Shown one piece after another: positions 1 to 9,154 of a stretch of 59,540 bases of DNA; within the stretch, counting starts at the first letter, position 1, and each line of letters opens with the position of its first letter. A program made the translations under genes and the position numbers. The stretch is taken from positions 1-59,540 of the forward strand of contig PAIY01000202.1 of NCBI GenBank assembly GCA_002704825.1, read 5' to 3'. The stretch comes from Phycisphaeraceae bacterium. Its GTDB lineage: Bacteria > Planctomycetota > Phycisphaerae > Phycisphaerales > Phycisphaeraceae. The notes under the pieces were generated by a model that made no database searches, was not told where the DNA came from, and saw only the letters and a list, made by a program, of their open reading frames with translations.

Positions 1-31
1 GTGCCCCCCAGGATTAACGTATGCACAACGG

Positions 32-53
32 GCACCGGGTTGACACCCGGTGC
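32..53. other. Perfect hairpin of unknown role
   Basis: GCACCGGGT and ACCCGGTGC form a perfect 9-bp stem with the loop TGAC. It could be a terminator for a gene entering from the left, but no clear T-run follows on either strand, so the role is open. Confidence 0.4.
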
Positions 54-81
54 TCAACTTTAAAAACCACGTGCATCATGT

Positions 82-133
82 CCCTGCGCGGGAGTGACGA
101 AATCAGAGACGCAATGGAGAATAATGATTTGAA
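82..133 (-). repeat. Truncated copy of the CGTCATTCCCGC dispersed repeat
   Basis: Read on the minus strand this is the AT-rich leader (TTCAAATCATTATTCTCCAT) followed by CGTCACTCCCGCGCAGG, after which the similarity stops. The same leader plus palindrome start is seen at about 58521-58575, and in a weaker form at 40337-40375. The copy lies just downstream of the nuo terminator. Confidence 0.65.
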
Positions 134-141
134 CCACTCAA

Positions 142-167
142 AAAAACGCGGTTTTGGCCGCGTTTTT
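142..167 (-). terminator. Terminator of the nuo operon
   Basis: AAAAACGCGG and CCGCGTTTTT pair across the loop TTTTGG. On the minus strand the stem runs into a T-run. It lies about 45 nt past the nuoG stop, as expected of an intrinsic terminator closing nuoJKLMN-G. Confidence 0.85.
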
Positions 168-209
168 GAGAGGTTGGAATATTAGCTAGCAGTTTCGTCA
201 GTGATTGGA

Positions 210-1820
210 TTACAGTTCAGCAAACACCATTTCCGATTCCACGCGATCGGCTTTGGGTTCGTTGACGGCTGTTTCAATTCCCATCTCGGTACGGATGGCA
301 GCGGCGTTGTAACGCTTGGCTTCCTGGCCACAGGCTTTGAGCAGGTCCAGGGCGATCTGGCCTTCGGATTTGGCGCCTTCCAACTCGGGGATGGCTGCGT
401 CGAATGCCTGGGCGATGCCCTTGTGATTGACGAAGCTGCCGTCTTTCTCGGCCCAGGTGACCGAGGGCATGAGCACATTGGCACGTTTGACCAGGTCGCT
501 TGGAAGCGTGTCGATGAGCACGAGGAAATTACGGCCAATGAGCTTGGCGAAATCCTTGGTGACCCAGTCGGAAGGATAGTTGCCGGTGAGGATAAAACTC
601 TTGACGCCGGACTTCTTGTCAGCCAGCAGTTCGCAGAGTTCTTCGTAACTGAGAACCGACTCGGATACCTTCTCCAAAGCCTGACGGACACCGCGAGCGT
701 TGGGCGCTTTTTCAGCGGAGATCGTGTAACCGTTGGCAAAGGTCTTGTCTTGGCCATCCACCGGAACCGGGCCGACGGCAAAGACCACATCGTCACTCAT
801 GGCTTTTGCGGCTTGACCCAGCAGGTAGGCTTCTTCGGTTGCAAGCATCGGGCTGACCATCAGGACGCATTTGTCGCCAGCGGTCTTGATGCCCTTCTTT
901 GCTTCTTCACAGGCTTTGTCCCACTTGCAGTCAATCAACTCATTGAGTTGCTGACGCTGGGGTTGGTTTAAGCGGTCTTCGGATGCAACGAACTTCCAGC
1001 CGTAGCGGACTTCGTCGGTGATCCACCACTTGTTGATCTCGTCGTTCTGACGGGGTTTGACGCGGTAAATCTTGCCCTTGTTGTGTTCGATCCAGATGTT
1101 GTCGCCGGAAGCGGTGATGCCATCGATCGAAGGTGTCGAGGAGAGGAACCACACACGCTGGGTGAAGAGGAAATCTTTATCCAACAGCGCACCGACGGGA
1201 CAGAGATCCACGACATTGCCTGAGAGTTCGTTATCCAATGGCACGCCGGGGAAGACGTCGATTTGCTCATGGCTACCGCGACCAAAGACTGCCAACTCGG
1301 AGGTCTCGGTGACTTCGCGGGTGAAGCGGACACAGCGGGTACACATGATGCAGCGGTCGGAGTAGAGCTTGACGTTGGGGCCGATGTCTTTGACCGGCTG
1401 CTTGATTTTGTCTTCCTGGAAACGGGACTCGGCACGACCGTATTCGTAGCTGTAGTCCTGGAGTTTACACTCGCCTGCCTGATCACAGACCGGGCAGTCC
1501 AGCGGGTGATTGATGAGCAGGTCTTCCATCACCTGTTTCTGGTTGGCGGTGGCTTTGGGGGTGGTCGTGTAGACTTCCATGCCATCGGCAGCGGGCGTCT
1601 GACAGGTCGGCATGAGTTTGGGAATGAACTCAGGCTTGTTGTCGTTGCGCGGGTTGGGGGCTTTGATCTCAGCCAAACAGATGCGACAGGAAGCGACAAC
1701 GGAGAGGCCGGGGTGATAGCAATAACGCGGCAGTTCGATGCCGTTTTCGTCGGCGACCTGAATGATCATCTTCTTGCCATCAAATTCGCAAGGCTTGCCG
1801 TTAATGGTGATCGTGGGCAT
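210..1820 (-). CDS. nuoG: NADH-quinone oxidoreductase subunit G (short form)
   Basis: Iron-sulfur subunit of the peripheral arm of respiratory complex I, passing electrons from NADH towards quinone. Visible ligands are: [2Fe-2S] C34, C45, C48, C73; the His-Cys3 site H105, C109, C112, C118; and [4Fe-4S] C157, C160, C163, C207. A molybdopterin-oxidoreductase-like region follows from about residue 220, but without a CxxCxxxC cluster motif at its start. At 536 residues it is much shorter than proteobacterial NuoG (about 900); the C-terminal half is reduced. It is the last gene of the operon, 93 nt after nuoN. The reading frame is intact, so I treat it as a short functional form, not a fragment. 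Confidence 0.93.
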   Translation of the reverse strand: MPTITINGKPCEFDGKKMIIQVADENGIELPRYCYHPGLSVVASCRICLAEIKAPNPRNDNKPEFIPKLMPTCQTPAADGMEVYTTTPKATANQKQVMEDLLINHPLDCPVCDQAGECKLQDYSYEYGRAESRFQEDKIKQPVKDIGPNVKLYSDRCIMCTRCVRFTREVTETSELAVFGRGSHEQIDVFPGVPLDNELSGNVVDLCPVGALLDKDFLFTQRVWFLSSTPSIDGITASGDNIWIEHNKGKIYRVKPRQNDEINKWWITDEVRYGWKFVASEDRLNQPQRQQLNELIDCKWDKACEEAKKGIKTAGDKCVLMVSPMLATEEAYLLGQAAKAMSDDVVFAVGPVPVDGQDKTFANGYTISAEKAPNARGVRQALEKVSESVLSYEELCELLADKKSGVKSFILTGNYPSDWVTKDFAKLIGRNFLVLIDTLPSDLVKRANVLMPSVTWAEKDGSFVNHKGIAQAFDAAIPELEGAKSEGQIALDLLKACGQEAKRYNAAAIRTEMGIETAVNEPKADRVESEMVFAEL

Positions 1821-1913
1821 GTCTATCGTCTTTCCTGATCTGACTCGATTACTGTGCGGGAGGAGTCAGTGTGTTTACAAATGGATCAAAATCCGTGCGT
1901 TGTTTGCGTTCGT

Positions 1914-3545
1914 TTACGGATTGTTTTTTTCAATGTTCCAGGCCGTCTGTTCACCGCCCATGGCTTCGGGGTAATCCTGAAGCACCTGGCGGACAATCTT
2001 GCCGTTAAACAGGTTGGCAATGGTGGCCTGATTGGTGATGCGAGCCAGTTCGTTGCCTGCAAGGCCAAGGTACACCGCCAACACGGCACCGGCCAGGGCA
2101 ACCATGACACGATTACGCGTCGGCACCAGTTCAGTTTGCGAGGCGTCCGCCTTCTTGAAGTAGCAGGCATTGACGATTCGCAGGTAATACACCGCGGAGA
2201 TCGCACTGTTGACCACTGCAATGATCACCAGACCGACGAACCCGGCATTGACGGCTGCGCTGAACATGTAAATCTTGCCAGCGAATCCGACCATCGGGGG
2301 AAGACCGATGAGCGAGAGATTGGCAAGTAACATCAGCGCTGCAAGCATCGGTTTGCGGGCTGAGAGGCCAGCCAGATCATCCAGATCGGTGGCTTCATCA
2401 CCATTGCGTTCCAGACAGGCAAGCACGGCAAAGGCTGCCATGTTCCCCAGGGCATAGGCAATGAGATAGAACATCACACCCGCTGCACCATTGGTGGAAG
2501 TCACCCCTGCAACACAGGAGGAAATCCCCAGCAGTCCGACCAGCATGTAGCCTGAGTGTGCAACGGAACTGTATGCGAGAATGCGTTTGACATTGGTCTG
2601 CATCAGGCCCATGACGTTGCCGATGGTCATGGTCAAAGCTGCCATCACCCAGAGCACGGCCTGCACGGTGTTGGGCAGTGAGATGTAGACTTGCAGTTCT
2701 TCGGGGTTGCTCATGCGGAAGTTGGTCTTGCTCGTCAGCGTCAGCACCAGAATCAACGAAACGAAACCAGCGGTCTTGGGGACGAATGCCAGGAATGCGG
2801 TGACGGGTGTCGGTGCGCCTTCGTAGACATCTGCTGTGTAAAAGTGCATTGGGAAGGCTGCGATTTTAAAGCCGATCCCGACGATGGAGAGCACGATGCC
2901 CAACGTGAACAGCGGAGTCACGCCGGTGACCGCAATGCACTCGCGGATTTCATCGAAGTTGGTCACGCCCGTCGCGCCGTAGATCAACGCAAAGCCATAG
3001 AGGAAGATGGCTGCTGCCAAGGCGCCCAGGAAGAAATACTTGATACCTGACTCGTTGGCTTTGATGTTATCGCGACCGGTTGCCACCATGACATAGGTGG
3101 GCAGGCTGGTGAGTTCCAATGCAAGGAACAACCAGACCAGATCGTTGGCTCCGCCACAGAGCATCACCCCGGTGAGACTAAAGAGGAAGAAGGCATAAAA
3201 CTCGCCACGCATGACGTTGCCCGGGTCAAATTTTTCCGGGTGTGATTCGGCATCGCGGGACATCTTGAGCTTGTCGGGCAAACCTGAAGCGAAACTCAGA
3301 AGCAGAACACCGACGACACAGACCGCCATCTTGGTGAACGATGCCAACGTCCAGGGATGATCCGAATCAAGCGTCTGCCAGGCGTTGTAGAAACCGGCAA
3401 AAACCAGTGTCAGCACGGCGACGGCAACGGTCAATTTACGAATCTCAGCAGAGCGGTGAAGTCCGACCATCAGGCAGAAACATGCTCCGATGAGCATGAT
3501 GATTTCCGGGCGGATTTCCATGATTTTGACGTACAGTTCACTCAT
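1914..3545 (-). CDS. nuoN: NADH-quinone oxidoreductase subunit N
   Basis: One of the three antiporter-like proton-pumping membrane subunits of complex I. The 543-residue protein is almost wholly hydrophobic with about 14 predicted membrane helices and the family core (conserved Glu in the LALELTSLPTY segment, later Lys in helix-breaking regions). The start codon overlaps the nuoM stop as ATGA, showing translational coupling. Length is slightly above the usual 480-500 residues. It stands between nuoM and nuoG. Confidence 0.96.
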   Translation of the reverse strand: MSELYVKIMEIRPEIIMLIGACFCLMVGLHRSAEIRKLTVAVAVLTLVFAGFYNAWQTLDSDHPWTLASFTKMAVCVVGVLLLSFASGLPDKLKMSRDAESHPEKFDPGNVMRGEFYAFFLFSLTGVMLCGGANDLVWLFLALELTSLPTYVMVATGRDNIKANESGIKYFFLGALAAAIFLYGFALIYGATGVTNFDEIRECIAVTGVTPLFTLGIVLSIVGIGFKIAAFPMHFYTADVYEGAPTPVTAFLAFVPKTAGFVSLILVLTLTSKTNFRMSNPEELQVYISLPNTVQAVLWVMAALTMTIGNVMGLMQTNVKRILAYSSVAHSGYMLVGLLGISSCVAGVTSTNGAAGVMFYLIAYALGNMAAFAVLACLERNGDEATDLDDLAGLSARKPMLAALMLLANLSLIGLPPMVGFAGKIYMFSAAVNAGFVGLVIIAVVNSAISAVYYLRIVNACYFKKADASQTELVPTRNRVMVALAGAVLAVYLGLAGNELARITNQATIANLFNGKIVRQVLQDYPEAMGGEQTAWNIEKNNP

Positions 3546-5221
3546 TGATGAACTCCTGGCAACTGGGCTGTGGCAATGTCGGTTGACGGCGTGTGGTCAA
3601 GCACGGTCAGTTGCGCGGGATGGGTGGGTAAAGGATTTTCTACGTGACGATGCATCGGACCCAGCGGCTGTTCATGGCCCTCAAGGCCCACACGATCGAC
3701 AATCGCCTGCGACGGTGCATCCAACGTCTTGAGCATGCAGTTGGGATACAGACCCAACCACAAACAGGCCAGTGCCAGCGGGATGAGTACCGCAATTTCT
3801 CGACGGTTAAGATCTGTGACATGATGCCCACCGGAAGCCCCACCGGAAGCATGATCATCATGACCTTCAGGTAGTTTCAGCGGACCCCAGACCACTTTGC
3901 CAACCATGTACAGGATGTAGATGGCACCGAAGATCAAACCTGTTCCTGCGACGGCTGCGTAAACTGGACCCATCAGGATCGAGTTAAACGAGCCCAGCAG
4001 CGTCAGGAATTCACCAACGAAGCCGTTAAGCCCAGGGAGTCCGACGGACGCCATGGCAAAGAACACCATGAAGCTTGCCCAGATCGGCATGACCTTGGCC
4101 AAGCCGTTGAGCTGCGCCATTTCTCGGGTGTGATACCGTTCATAAACCATGCCGATAAGCAGGAACAAAGCCCCTGTCGACAGGCCGTGGTTGATCATGT
4201 ACATCACCGAACCGCTGAGCCCCTGCACGTTGATGGCAAACATGCCCAGCACGCAGAAACCAAGGTGGGAGACCGATGAGTAGGCGACGAGTTTTTTGAT
4301 GTCCTTCTGACGCCAGCAGATCAAGGCTGCATAGACAATGCCGATGATCGCAGCCACACCCATCATGGGAGCGACCGCCAACGCGGCCTTGGGAAGCATC
4401 GGGATGGCAATGCGGATCAGGGCGTAGGTACCGAGTTTCAGCAGTACACCAGCAAGCACCACCGAACCGGAGGTCGGGGCTTCAGTGTGTGCCAGGGGAA
4501 GCCACGTATGCACCGGGAAGATCGGCACCTTGACGGCAAAGCCGGCAAGCATCGCCAGCATCACCCAGAGTTGCTGACTGTCGGACATGTTCTGATGCGC
4601 GGTGGACAAGGCTGCAAAGCCAAAGTCCCACATGCCCCCTGCAGCGACATTGCACCAGGCCATGTAAATGATGCCTGCGAACGTCAGCATCGAGCCGGTG
4701 AAGGTGTAGAGGAAGAACACGCGAGCCGCCTTGAGGCGATCGGATGATCCATAGATGCCAATGAGGAAGTACATCGGGATGAGCGTGAACTCAAAGCAGA
4801 TGTAGAAGAAAATCACATTGGTCGAAACAAACACGCCAATCATCGCTGCTTCGAGTAACAGCAGCCAGATGTAAAACTCGCGAACGCGTTCGGTGACCGC
4901 TGAATACGATCCGAGGATCACAATCGGCATCAGGAACGTGGTGAGCAGGATCAACCAGATGGAGATGCTGTCCACGCCGAAGCTGAAGGTCAGGCCCAGC
5001 GAGGAGAACCATTCGGTGTTGAACACCAAACCATACTCCGCCGAGTTTGAAAAGTCATAGCCCACCAGCAAAAGCAGGGACATGAAAAAGTTGATGACCG
5101 TGATCCCAAGCGTAAACGTCTTGATCTTCTCAGCGTCGTTGCCTGCCAAGAGAGGCAGGAGCAACCCACTGAGCAGTGGGATCAGAACCAAAAACAAAAG
5201 CAGTGCGAAAGGAAGTTCCAT
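3542..5221 (-). CDS. nuoM: NADH-quinone oxidoreductase subunit M
   Basis: Antiporter-like proton channel subunit of complex I. It shows the family's charged residues in the membrane: the Glu in CFEFTLIPMYFLIG and the Lys in FAVKVPIFPVHTWLP. The 559 residues are a little longer than usual because of an acidic, His- and Gly-containing loop (GHDDHASGGASGGHH) near the C-terminus. Overlaps nuoN by 4 nt and follows nuoL by 67 nt in the same operon. Confidence 0.97.
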   Translation of the reverse strand: MELPFALLLFLVLIPLLSGLLLPLLAGNDAEKIKTFTLGITVINFFMSLLLLVGYDFSNSAEYGLVFNTEWFSSLGLTFSFGVDSISIWLILLTTFLMPIVILGSYSAVTERVREFYIWLLLLEAAMIGVFVSTNVIFFYICFEFTLIPMYFLIGIYGSSDRLKAARVFFLYTFTGSMLTFAGIIYMAWCNVAAGGMWDFGFAALSTAHQNMSDSQQLWVMLAMLAGFAVKVPIFPVHTWLPLAHTEAPTSGSVVLAGVLLKLGTYALIRIAIPMLPKAALAVAPMMGVAAIIGIVYAALICWRQKDIKKLVAYSSVSHLGFCVLGMFAINVQGLSGSVMYMINHGLSTGALFLLIGMVYERYHTREMAQLNGLAKVMPIWASFMVFFAMASVGLPGLNGFVGEFLTLLGSFNSILMGPVYAAVAGTGLIFGAIYILYMVGKVVWGPLKLPEGHDDHASGGASGGHHVTDLNRREIAVLIPLALACLWLGLYPNCMLKTLDAPSQAIVDRVGLEGHEQPLGPMHRHVENPLPTHPAQLTVLDHTPSTDIATAQLPGVHQ

Positions 5222-5288
5222 TGGCGTCTATTTCCAGGCTTATGGGTGGTTAACCATGCCAGTATCAGTTCATCTTTCCATCAAACAA

Positions 5289-7376
5289 TCAGAATCCCGA
5301 CGAAAGCATCCAGGTGACCATCAACAGGATGCACGCCAGGCCCAGAATCATCCCAAGGCCGTAGCCTTGCAGGACACCGGTCTGTGAGTGTCGGACTGTG
5401 ATCCCCAGCAAACGCGGGATAAAACCAACCAGGGCAACGATGCCGTTGATCACCAGGCGATCAAAGACAAAGAACAAATCCCCCATGAGTTTGAGCGGCC
5501 GGACGATGGCTGTGTCGTACAGTTCGTCGATCCAGAATTTGTTTTCCAAAAGGTCGCAAACGCCGGCATAGTTTTCCTTGGCCTTGTCTGCCAACTCCCG
5601 ACGCAGCAGGTGGAAGTAAGCAGCCAATGCGATACCAGCCAATGCGGCGATGATGCTGATGATCATCACGGCTTTGTGGACATCCATACCAAAGAGACTG
5701 GCATGACCGTGACCGCCTGCCTCGGCATGAACGTCAGCGGCGACTTCACCAGCATGAACTGCATGTTCCGTTGCATGTCCAACCGTCGTGGCAACGTGCT
5801 CAACCGCGGTGTTGACTGTACTGGCTGAACTGGCGTTGACCATACTCTCCATCCAGTGATGACAGAGGAAACCGCCAGCAATCGCACCCACTGCCAGAAA
5901 ACACAGCGGCAGGTTCATGCGGGCAAACGGCATCTCATGCGGGGCGTGATGATGGTGGTCATCGTGGCCATGAGCGTGATCATCGCCGTGGCTGTCGTCA
6001 TCACCATGATGATCATCACCCATCACGTAATGTTCCGGGCCACAGAAGACGCGGAACCACAAACGGAAGGTGTAATACGCGGTCATGAAAGCGGTGAGAA
6101 TGCCTGACCATGCGAGCACCTGAATCCAGCCGTTGTGATCACCGATACCCTTGGCCATCGCATCACCAAGAATCAAATCCTTGGAGAAGAAGCCTGCGGT
6201 CAACGGGAAGCCAGCCAACGCCAGACAGCCGACAAACATCAGCCAGCAGGTCACCGGCATTTTCTTGCGAAGTCCGCCCATGTTCCGCATGTCCAACTGG
6301 CCGGTCATGGCATGCATCACGCTACCAGCGGTGAGGAACAACAAGGCTTTGAAAAATGCATGGGTAAACAGGTGGAACACACCGCCGACACTCGATGCAA
6401 CCCCCACGCCCAGGAACATGTAACCAAGCTGAGAGACTGTCGAGTAAGCCCACACACGTTTGATGTCGTACTGACACAGGGCAATCAAACCGGCAAAGAG
6501 TGCGGTCGCCGCACCCACCGTCGCAACGGCAGTCAGAGCATATTCACTGAGCAGGAACACCGGCATCATGCGGGCGATCATGTACACACCCGCGGTCACC
6601 ATTGTTGCTGCGTGAATCAGTGCAGACACCGGCGTCGGACCTTCCATGGCGTCAGGCAACCAGACATACAACGGAATCTGGGCTGACTTACCAAAGGCGC
6701 CGAGCATCAACAGGTACGGGATGATCTTCATGCCCGATGTCGCGGACTCGGTGTCCAGATGGGCGGTTTGGTTGAAAATGTCCACGTATTGGATCGAGCC
6801 AAATTCCTTGAAGGTCAGGAAAATACCCAACGCAAAACCAAGGTCACCGATGCGGTTGACAATGAAGGCTTTCTTGCCTGCAGCGACAGCGGACGGTTTT
6901 TCGTAGTAGTAACCAATCAGAAGGTACGAACACAGACCCACACCTTCCCAACCCAGGAACAGCATCAGCAGGTTGTCACCCATCACCAGCGAGGTCATGG
7001 AGAAGATGAACAGGCCCACAGCAAAGAAGAATCGGGCGTAACCCTTGTCCCCTGCCATGTATCCGCCTGCGTACCAGACCACCAGTGAACCAATGCCGGT
7101 GACGACGAAGAGCATGATGATGGTCAGCGTGTCGAAGTAGTAGCTGAAGTCGGCTTTGAAGCTGCCTGCATGAATCCACTCAAAGAAGTGAACGACCTGC
7201 GGGCCGGACTCCGGGGTGATATGTTTGGCTGCGATGAGACTCAAACCGAAGCTGGCAGCGACTGCTGCTAAGACGATCCACGATGCGTAATCCCTTAGTG
7301 ACCGTTTCATGCAGCAGATGCCGCTTAGGATCGCGGCCAGCAGGGGTAACCAGGGAATGAATTTAGCGATTTCCAT
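5289..7376 (-). CDS. nuoL: NADH-quinone oxidoreductase subunit L
   Basis: Distal antiporter-like subunit of complex I with the long lateral helix at its C-terminal end. The family core is clear: E144 in FLGWEGVGLCSYLLIG and K230 in GAFGKSAQIPLYVWLPDAM. At 695 residues it is longer than Escherichia coli NuoL (613). Part of the extra length is a strongly His/Asp-rich loop at residues 449-480, and a second His-containing stretch follows before the last helices. The function of these loops is unknown; they resemble metal-binding linkers. Cotranscribed with nuoK and nuoM. Confidence 0.97.
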   Translation of the reverse strand: MEIAKFIPWLPLLAAILSGICCMKRSLRDYASWIVLAAVAASFGLSLIAAKHITPESGPQVVHFFEWIHAGSFKADFSYYFDTLTIIMLFVVTGIGSLVVWYAGGYMAGDKGYARFFFAVGLFIFSMTSLVMGDNLLMLFLGWEGVGLCSYLLIGYYYEKPSAVAAGKKAFIVNRIGDLGFALGIFLTFKEFGSIQYVDIFNQTAHLDTESATSGMKIIPYLLMLGAFGKSAQIPLYVWLPDAMEGPTPVSALIHAATMVTAGVYMIARMMPVFLLSEYALTAVATVGAATALFAGLIALCQYDIKRVWAYSTVSQLGYMFLGVGVASSVGGVFHLFTHAFFKALLFLTAGSVMHAMTGQLDMRNMGGLRKKMPVTCWLMFVGCLALAGFPLTAGFFSKDLILGDAMAKGIGDHNGWIQVLAWSGILTAFMTAYYTFRLWFRVFCGPEHYVMGDDHHGDDDSHGDDHAHGHDDHHHHAPHEMPFARMNLPLCFLAVGAIAGGFLCHHWMESMVNASSASTVNTAVEHVATTVGHATEHAVHAGEVAADVHAEAGGHGHASLFGMDVHKAVMIISIIAALAGIALAAYFHLLRRELADKAKENYAGVCDLLENKFWIDELYDTAIVRPLKLMGDLFFVFDRLVINGIVALVGFIPRLLGITVRHSQTGVLQGYGLGMILGLACILLMVTWMLSSGF

Positions 7377-7453
7377 TAGCTTGCAAGCTCGTCCGTGTAG
7401 GGTTGTTGTTGATTGCGTTTACCGTGTGTTTCTTACATCTTTAAGACGAAGGG

Positions 7454-7762
7454 CTATCCCTTGAGACTCGACCACGCGTTGGCATCGAGTGTGCGTTTGC
7501 GTCTAAAGAGTAATACCACCAGACCCAACGCCAGGGCAGCTTCGGCTGCAGCGATCGTCAGGACAAAGATCACAAAAGTCTGCCCTGTTACATTGCCGTG
7601 GTAGCGACTGAACGCTACCAGTGATAGGCTCACACCCTGGAACATCATTTCCGTGCACAGGAACATGATGATCAGGTTACGACGGGTGATAAATCCGATC
7701 AGGCCCATGCAAAAGAGGATGGCACCGATGATCAGGTAATGGGTTAACATCATGCTGTCCAT
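7454..7762 (-). CDS. nuoK: NADH-quinone oxidoreductase subunit K
   Basis: Small membrane subunit of complex I (102 residues, normal length) with three hydrophobic helices. The two conserved membrane glutamates of the family are present in MFLCTEMMFQG and in IAAAEAALALG. An AAGGA ribosome-binding site lies upstream of the chosen ATG. It is 5 nt from the end of nuoJ. Confidence 0.96.
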   Translation of the reverse strand: MDSMMLTHYLIIGAILFCMGLIGFITRRNLIIMFLCTEMMFQGVSLSLVAFSRYHGNVTGQTFVIFVLTIAAAEAALALGLVVLLFRRKRTLDANAWSSLKG

Positions 7763-7767
7763 GGCAA

Positions 7768-8688
7768 TTATCCTTCTTCCTGAATCAGGGCATCGTCTTC
7801 GACACGTTTCTTGGCAATGACCACCGCACCGATGATTGCCACCAGCAGAATCACGCCCGCCAGTTCAAGTCCCAGTGGGTGACTTTTGAATAGATCCAAA
7901 CCGACCTTTTCGATGTTGTCGAGTTTGTCTTTTTTCGCTAGATCCGCAGGCATGACCGCGTCAGGATTCCTGGCTTTGATTTTGGCTTCCAGTTCGGTCA
8001 CCGGGCGCTGCGTCAACTCATTGGTGATCACAAACGCATCGGACTCCGACTGAGCTTGATAATTTTGCGGGAAGGTGCTGCCGTCTTCAGAGTGCATCGC
8101 AAAGACACTCAAGAGAAGACTCAGCATCAGGAATCCGACTGCAATGGCTGCAACCGGTTCGCGTGGCAGGCGGTCATATTCCGGCGTGTCCTCATCCGAT
8201 GCATCACCGCTATCCGCAGCGAGCATGATCACGAACACGTAGGTCACCAGAATCGCACCGCCATAGATGATCACCATCGCAAAGGCCATGAACTCGGCTT
8301 CCAGGGTCAGAAACAACCCCGCGACAGCCAGCACGACCATCACGAACCACAAGGCCGAATACACCGGCTTGGATTGGGTGATCACCCGCGCAGCTGCAGC
8401 AATGGCAATGGCGCCAAACAGGTAGTAGTAACCGGCCGCGGCATCAGGCAACCCCGTGATCGCGGGTAATTCACGACCAAGAAAAAGCCAAAGTCCGCCC
8501 AGAGAACATGCCCCAAGCAGAAATCCGAACCGCACGGGGGTGTAGCCCCGACGTGGCATCATCATATAGAGAGCCACCGCCCCGACGACACTGGCAATAT
8601 ACAGCGCTGCTGTCATAGGTCTGCGCTTTATCCATAGACCAGCAGACTCACCCCATCCCGGTATGGAAGAGGCTGCGGGAAGTCCCAT
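7768..8688 (-). CDS. nuoJ: NADH-quinone oxidoreductase subunit J
   Basis: Membrane subunit of complex I. A typical NuoJ core is seen around residues 90-160 (SKPVYSALWFVMVVLAVAGL, then FMAFAMVIIYGGAILVTYVFV). The protein is longer (306 residues) than the usual 160-200, with extra N-terminal helices and a periplasmic or cytoplasmic loop before the last helix. The first ATG has an AGGA site 6 nt upstream and is kept; an internal ATG at 8616 would give 282 residues starting directly with a helix. It is the first gene of the cluster here: nuoA-F, H and I are not upstream and must lie elsewhere. Confidence 0.92.
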   Translation of the reverse strand: MGLPAASSIPGWGESAGLWIKRRPMTAALYIASVVGAVALYMMMPRRGYTPVRFGFLLGACSLGGLWLFLGRELPAITGLPDAAAGYYYLFGAIAIAAAARVITQSKPVYSALWFVMVVLAVAGLFLTLEAEFMAFAMVIIYGGAILVTYVFVIMLAADSGDASDEDTPEYDRLPREPVAAIAVGFLMLSLLLSVFAMHSEDGSTFPQNYQAQSESDAFVITNELTQRPVTELEAKIKARNPDAVMPADLAKKDKLDNIEKVGLDLFKSHPLGLELAGVILLVAIIGAVVIAKKRVEDDALIQEEG

Positions 8689-9154
8689 AAATTGTCCTGA
8701 TCACTCTGACTCACAACGGCATAAGAAGTCGCAAACAGAATAATCAACGTAAACCGCCATAGGATAGGTGGCAACGCTCACTTCTGCAACAAACCACCAC
8801 GACCCAATCCTTCTCACCGATGGTCTTTACCAGTCATCTTCCCCTATCACGAAACCGACCCGGGGATTGGACCTTTTCAATTGCACCGTTCAAACACAGT
8901 GTTTTTAACAAGAGGTAAAAGTGTATTTTTATCAAGGGGTTACCAGAATGCAAAATCAAAACAAAATTTACCTTTTTTTATTAATTTCATTCATGCGACA
9001 TTAAGCCACATCTGAATCCTTTCGATTCTTGATAGTACGTCACTCCCAATTGGCCGCCGGGCATCGGCCGGGAGACTGAATTCATTTCTGCAGCGGTTTT
9101 CAAGTCGTTCTTTTTTGCGAATCGTCTGCGCGGTTTTAGACATAGGGGATGGGC
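8689..9154. other. Divergent intergenic region between nuoJ and the chemoreceptor
   Basis: About 465 nt without a supportable gene. The middle (about 8890-8990) is strongly A+T-rich. It must hold the promoters of the nuo operon (minus) and the chemoreceptor (plus), but no clear -10/-35 pair stands out. Confidence 0.5.

Noticed and set aside
210..1820. nuoG as a truncated pseudogene
   Set aside because: All iron-sulfur ligands and the frame are intact; short NuoG forms exist, and the terminator follows immediately.
9039..9075. CGTCACTCCC...CCGGGAG as another dispersed-repeat copy
   Set aside because: Only the first 10 bases match the family; the rest does not fit the palindrome or leader.
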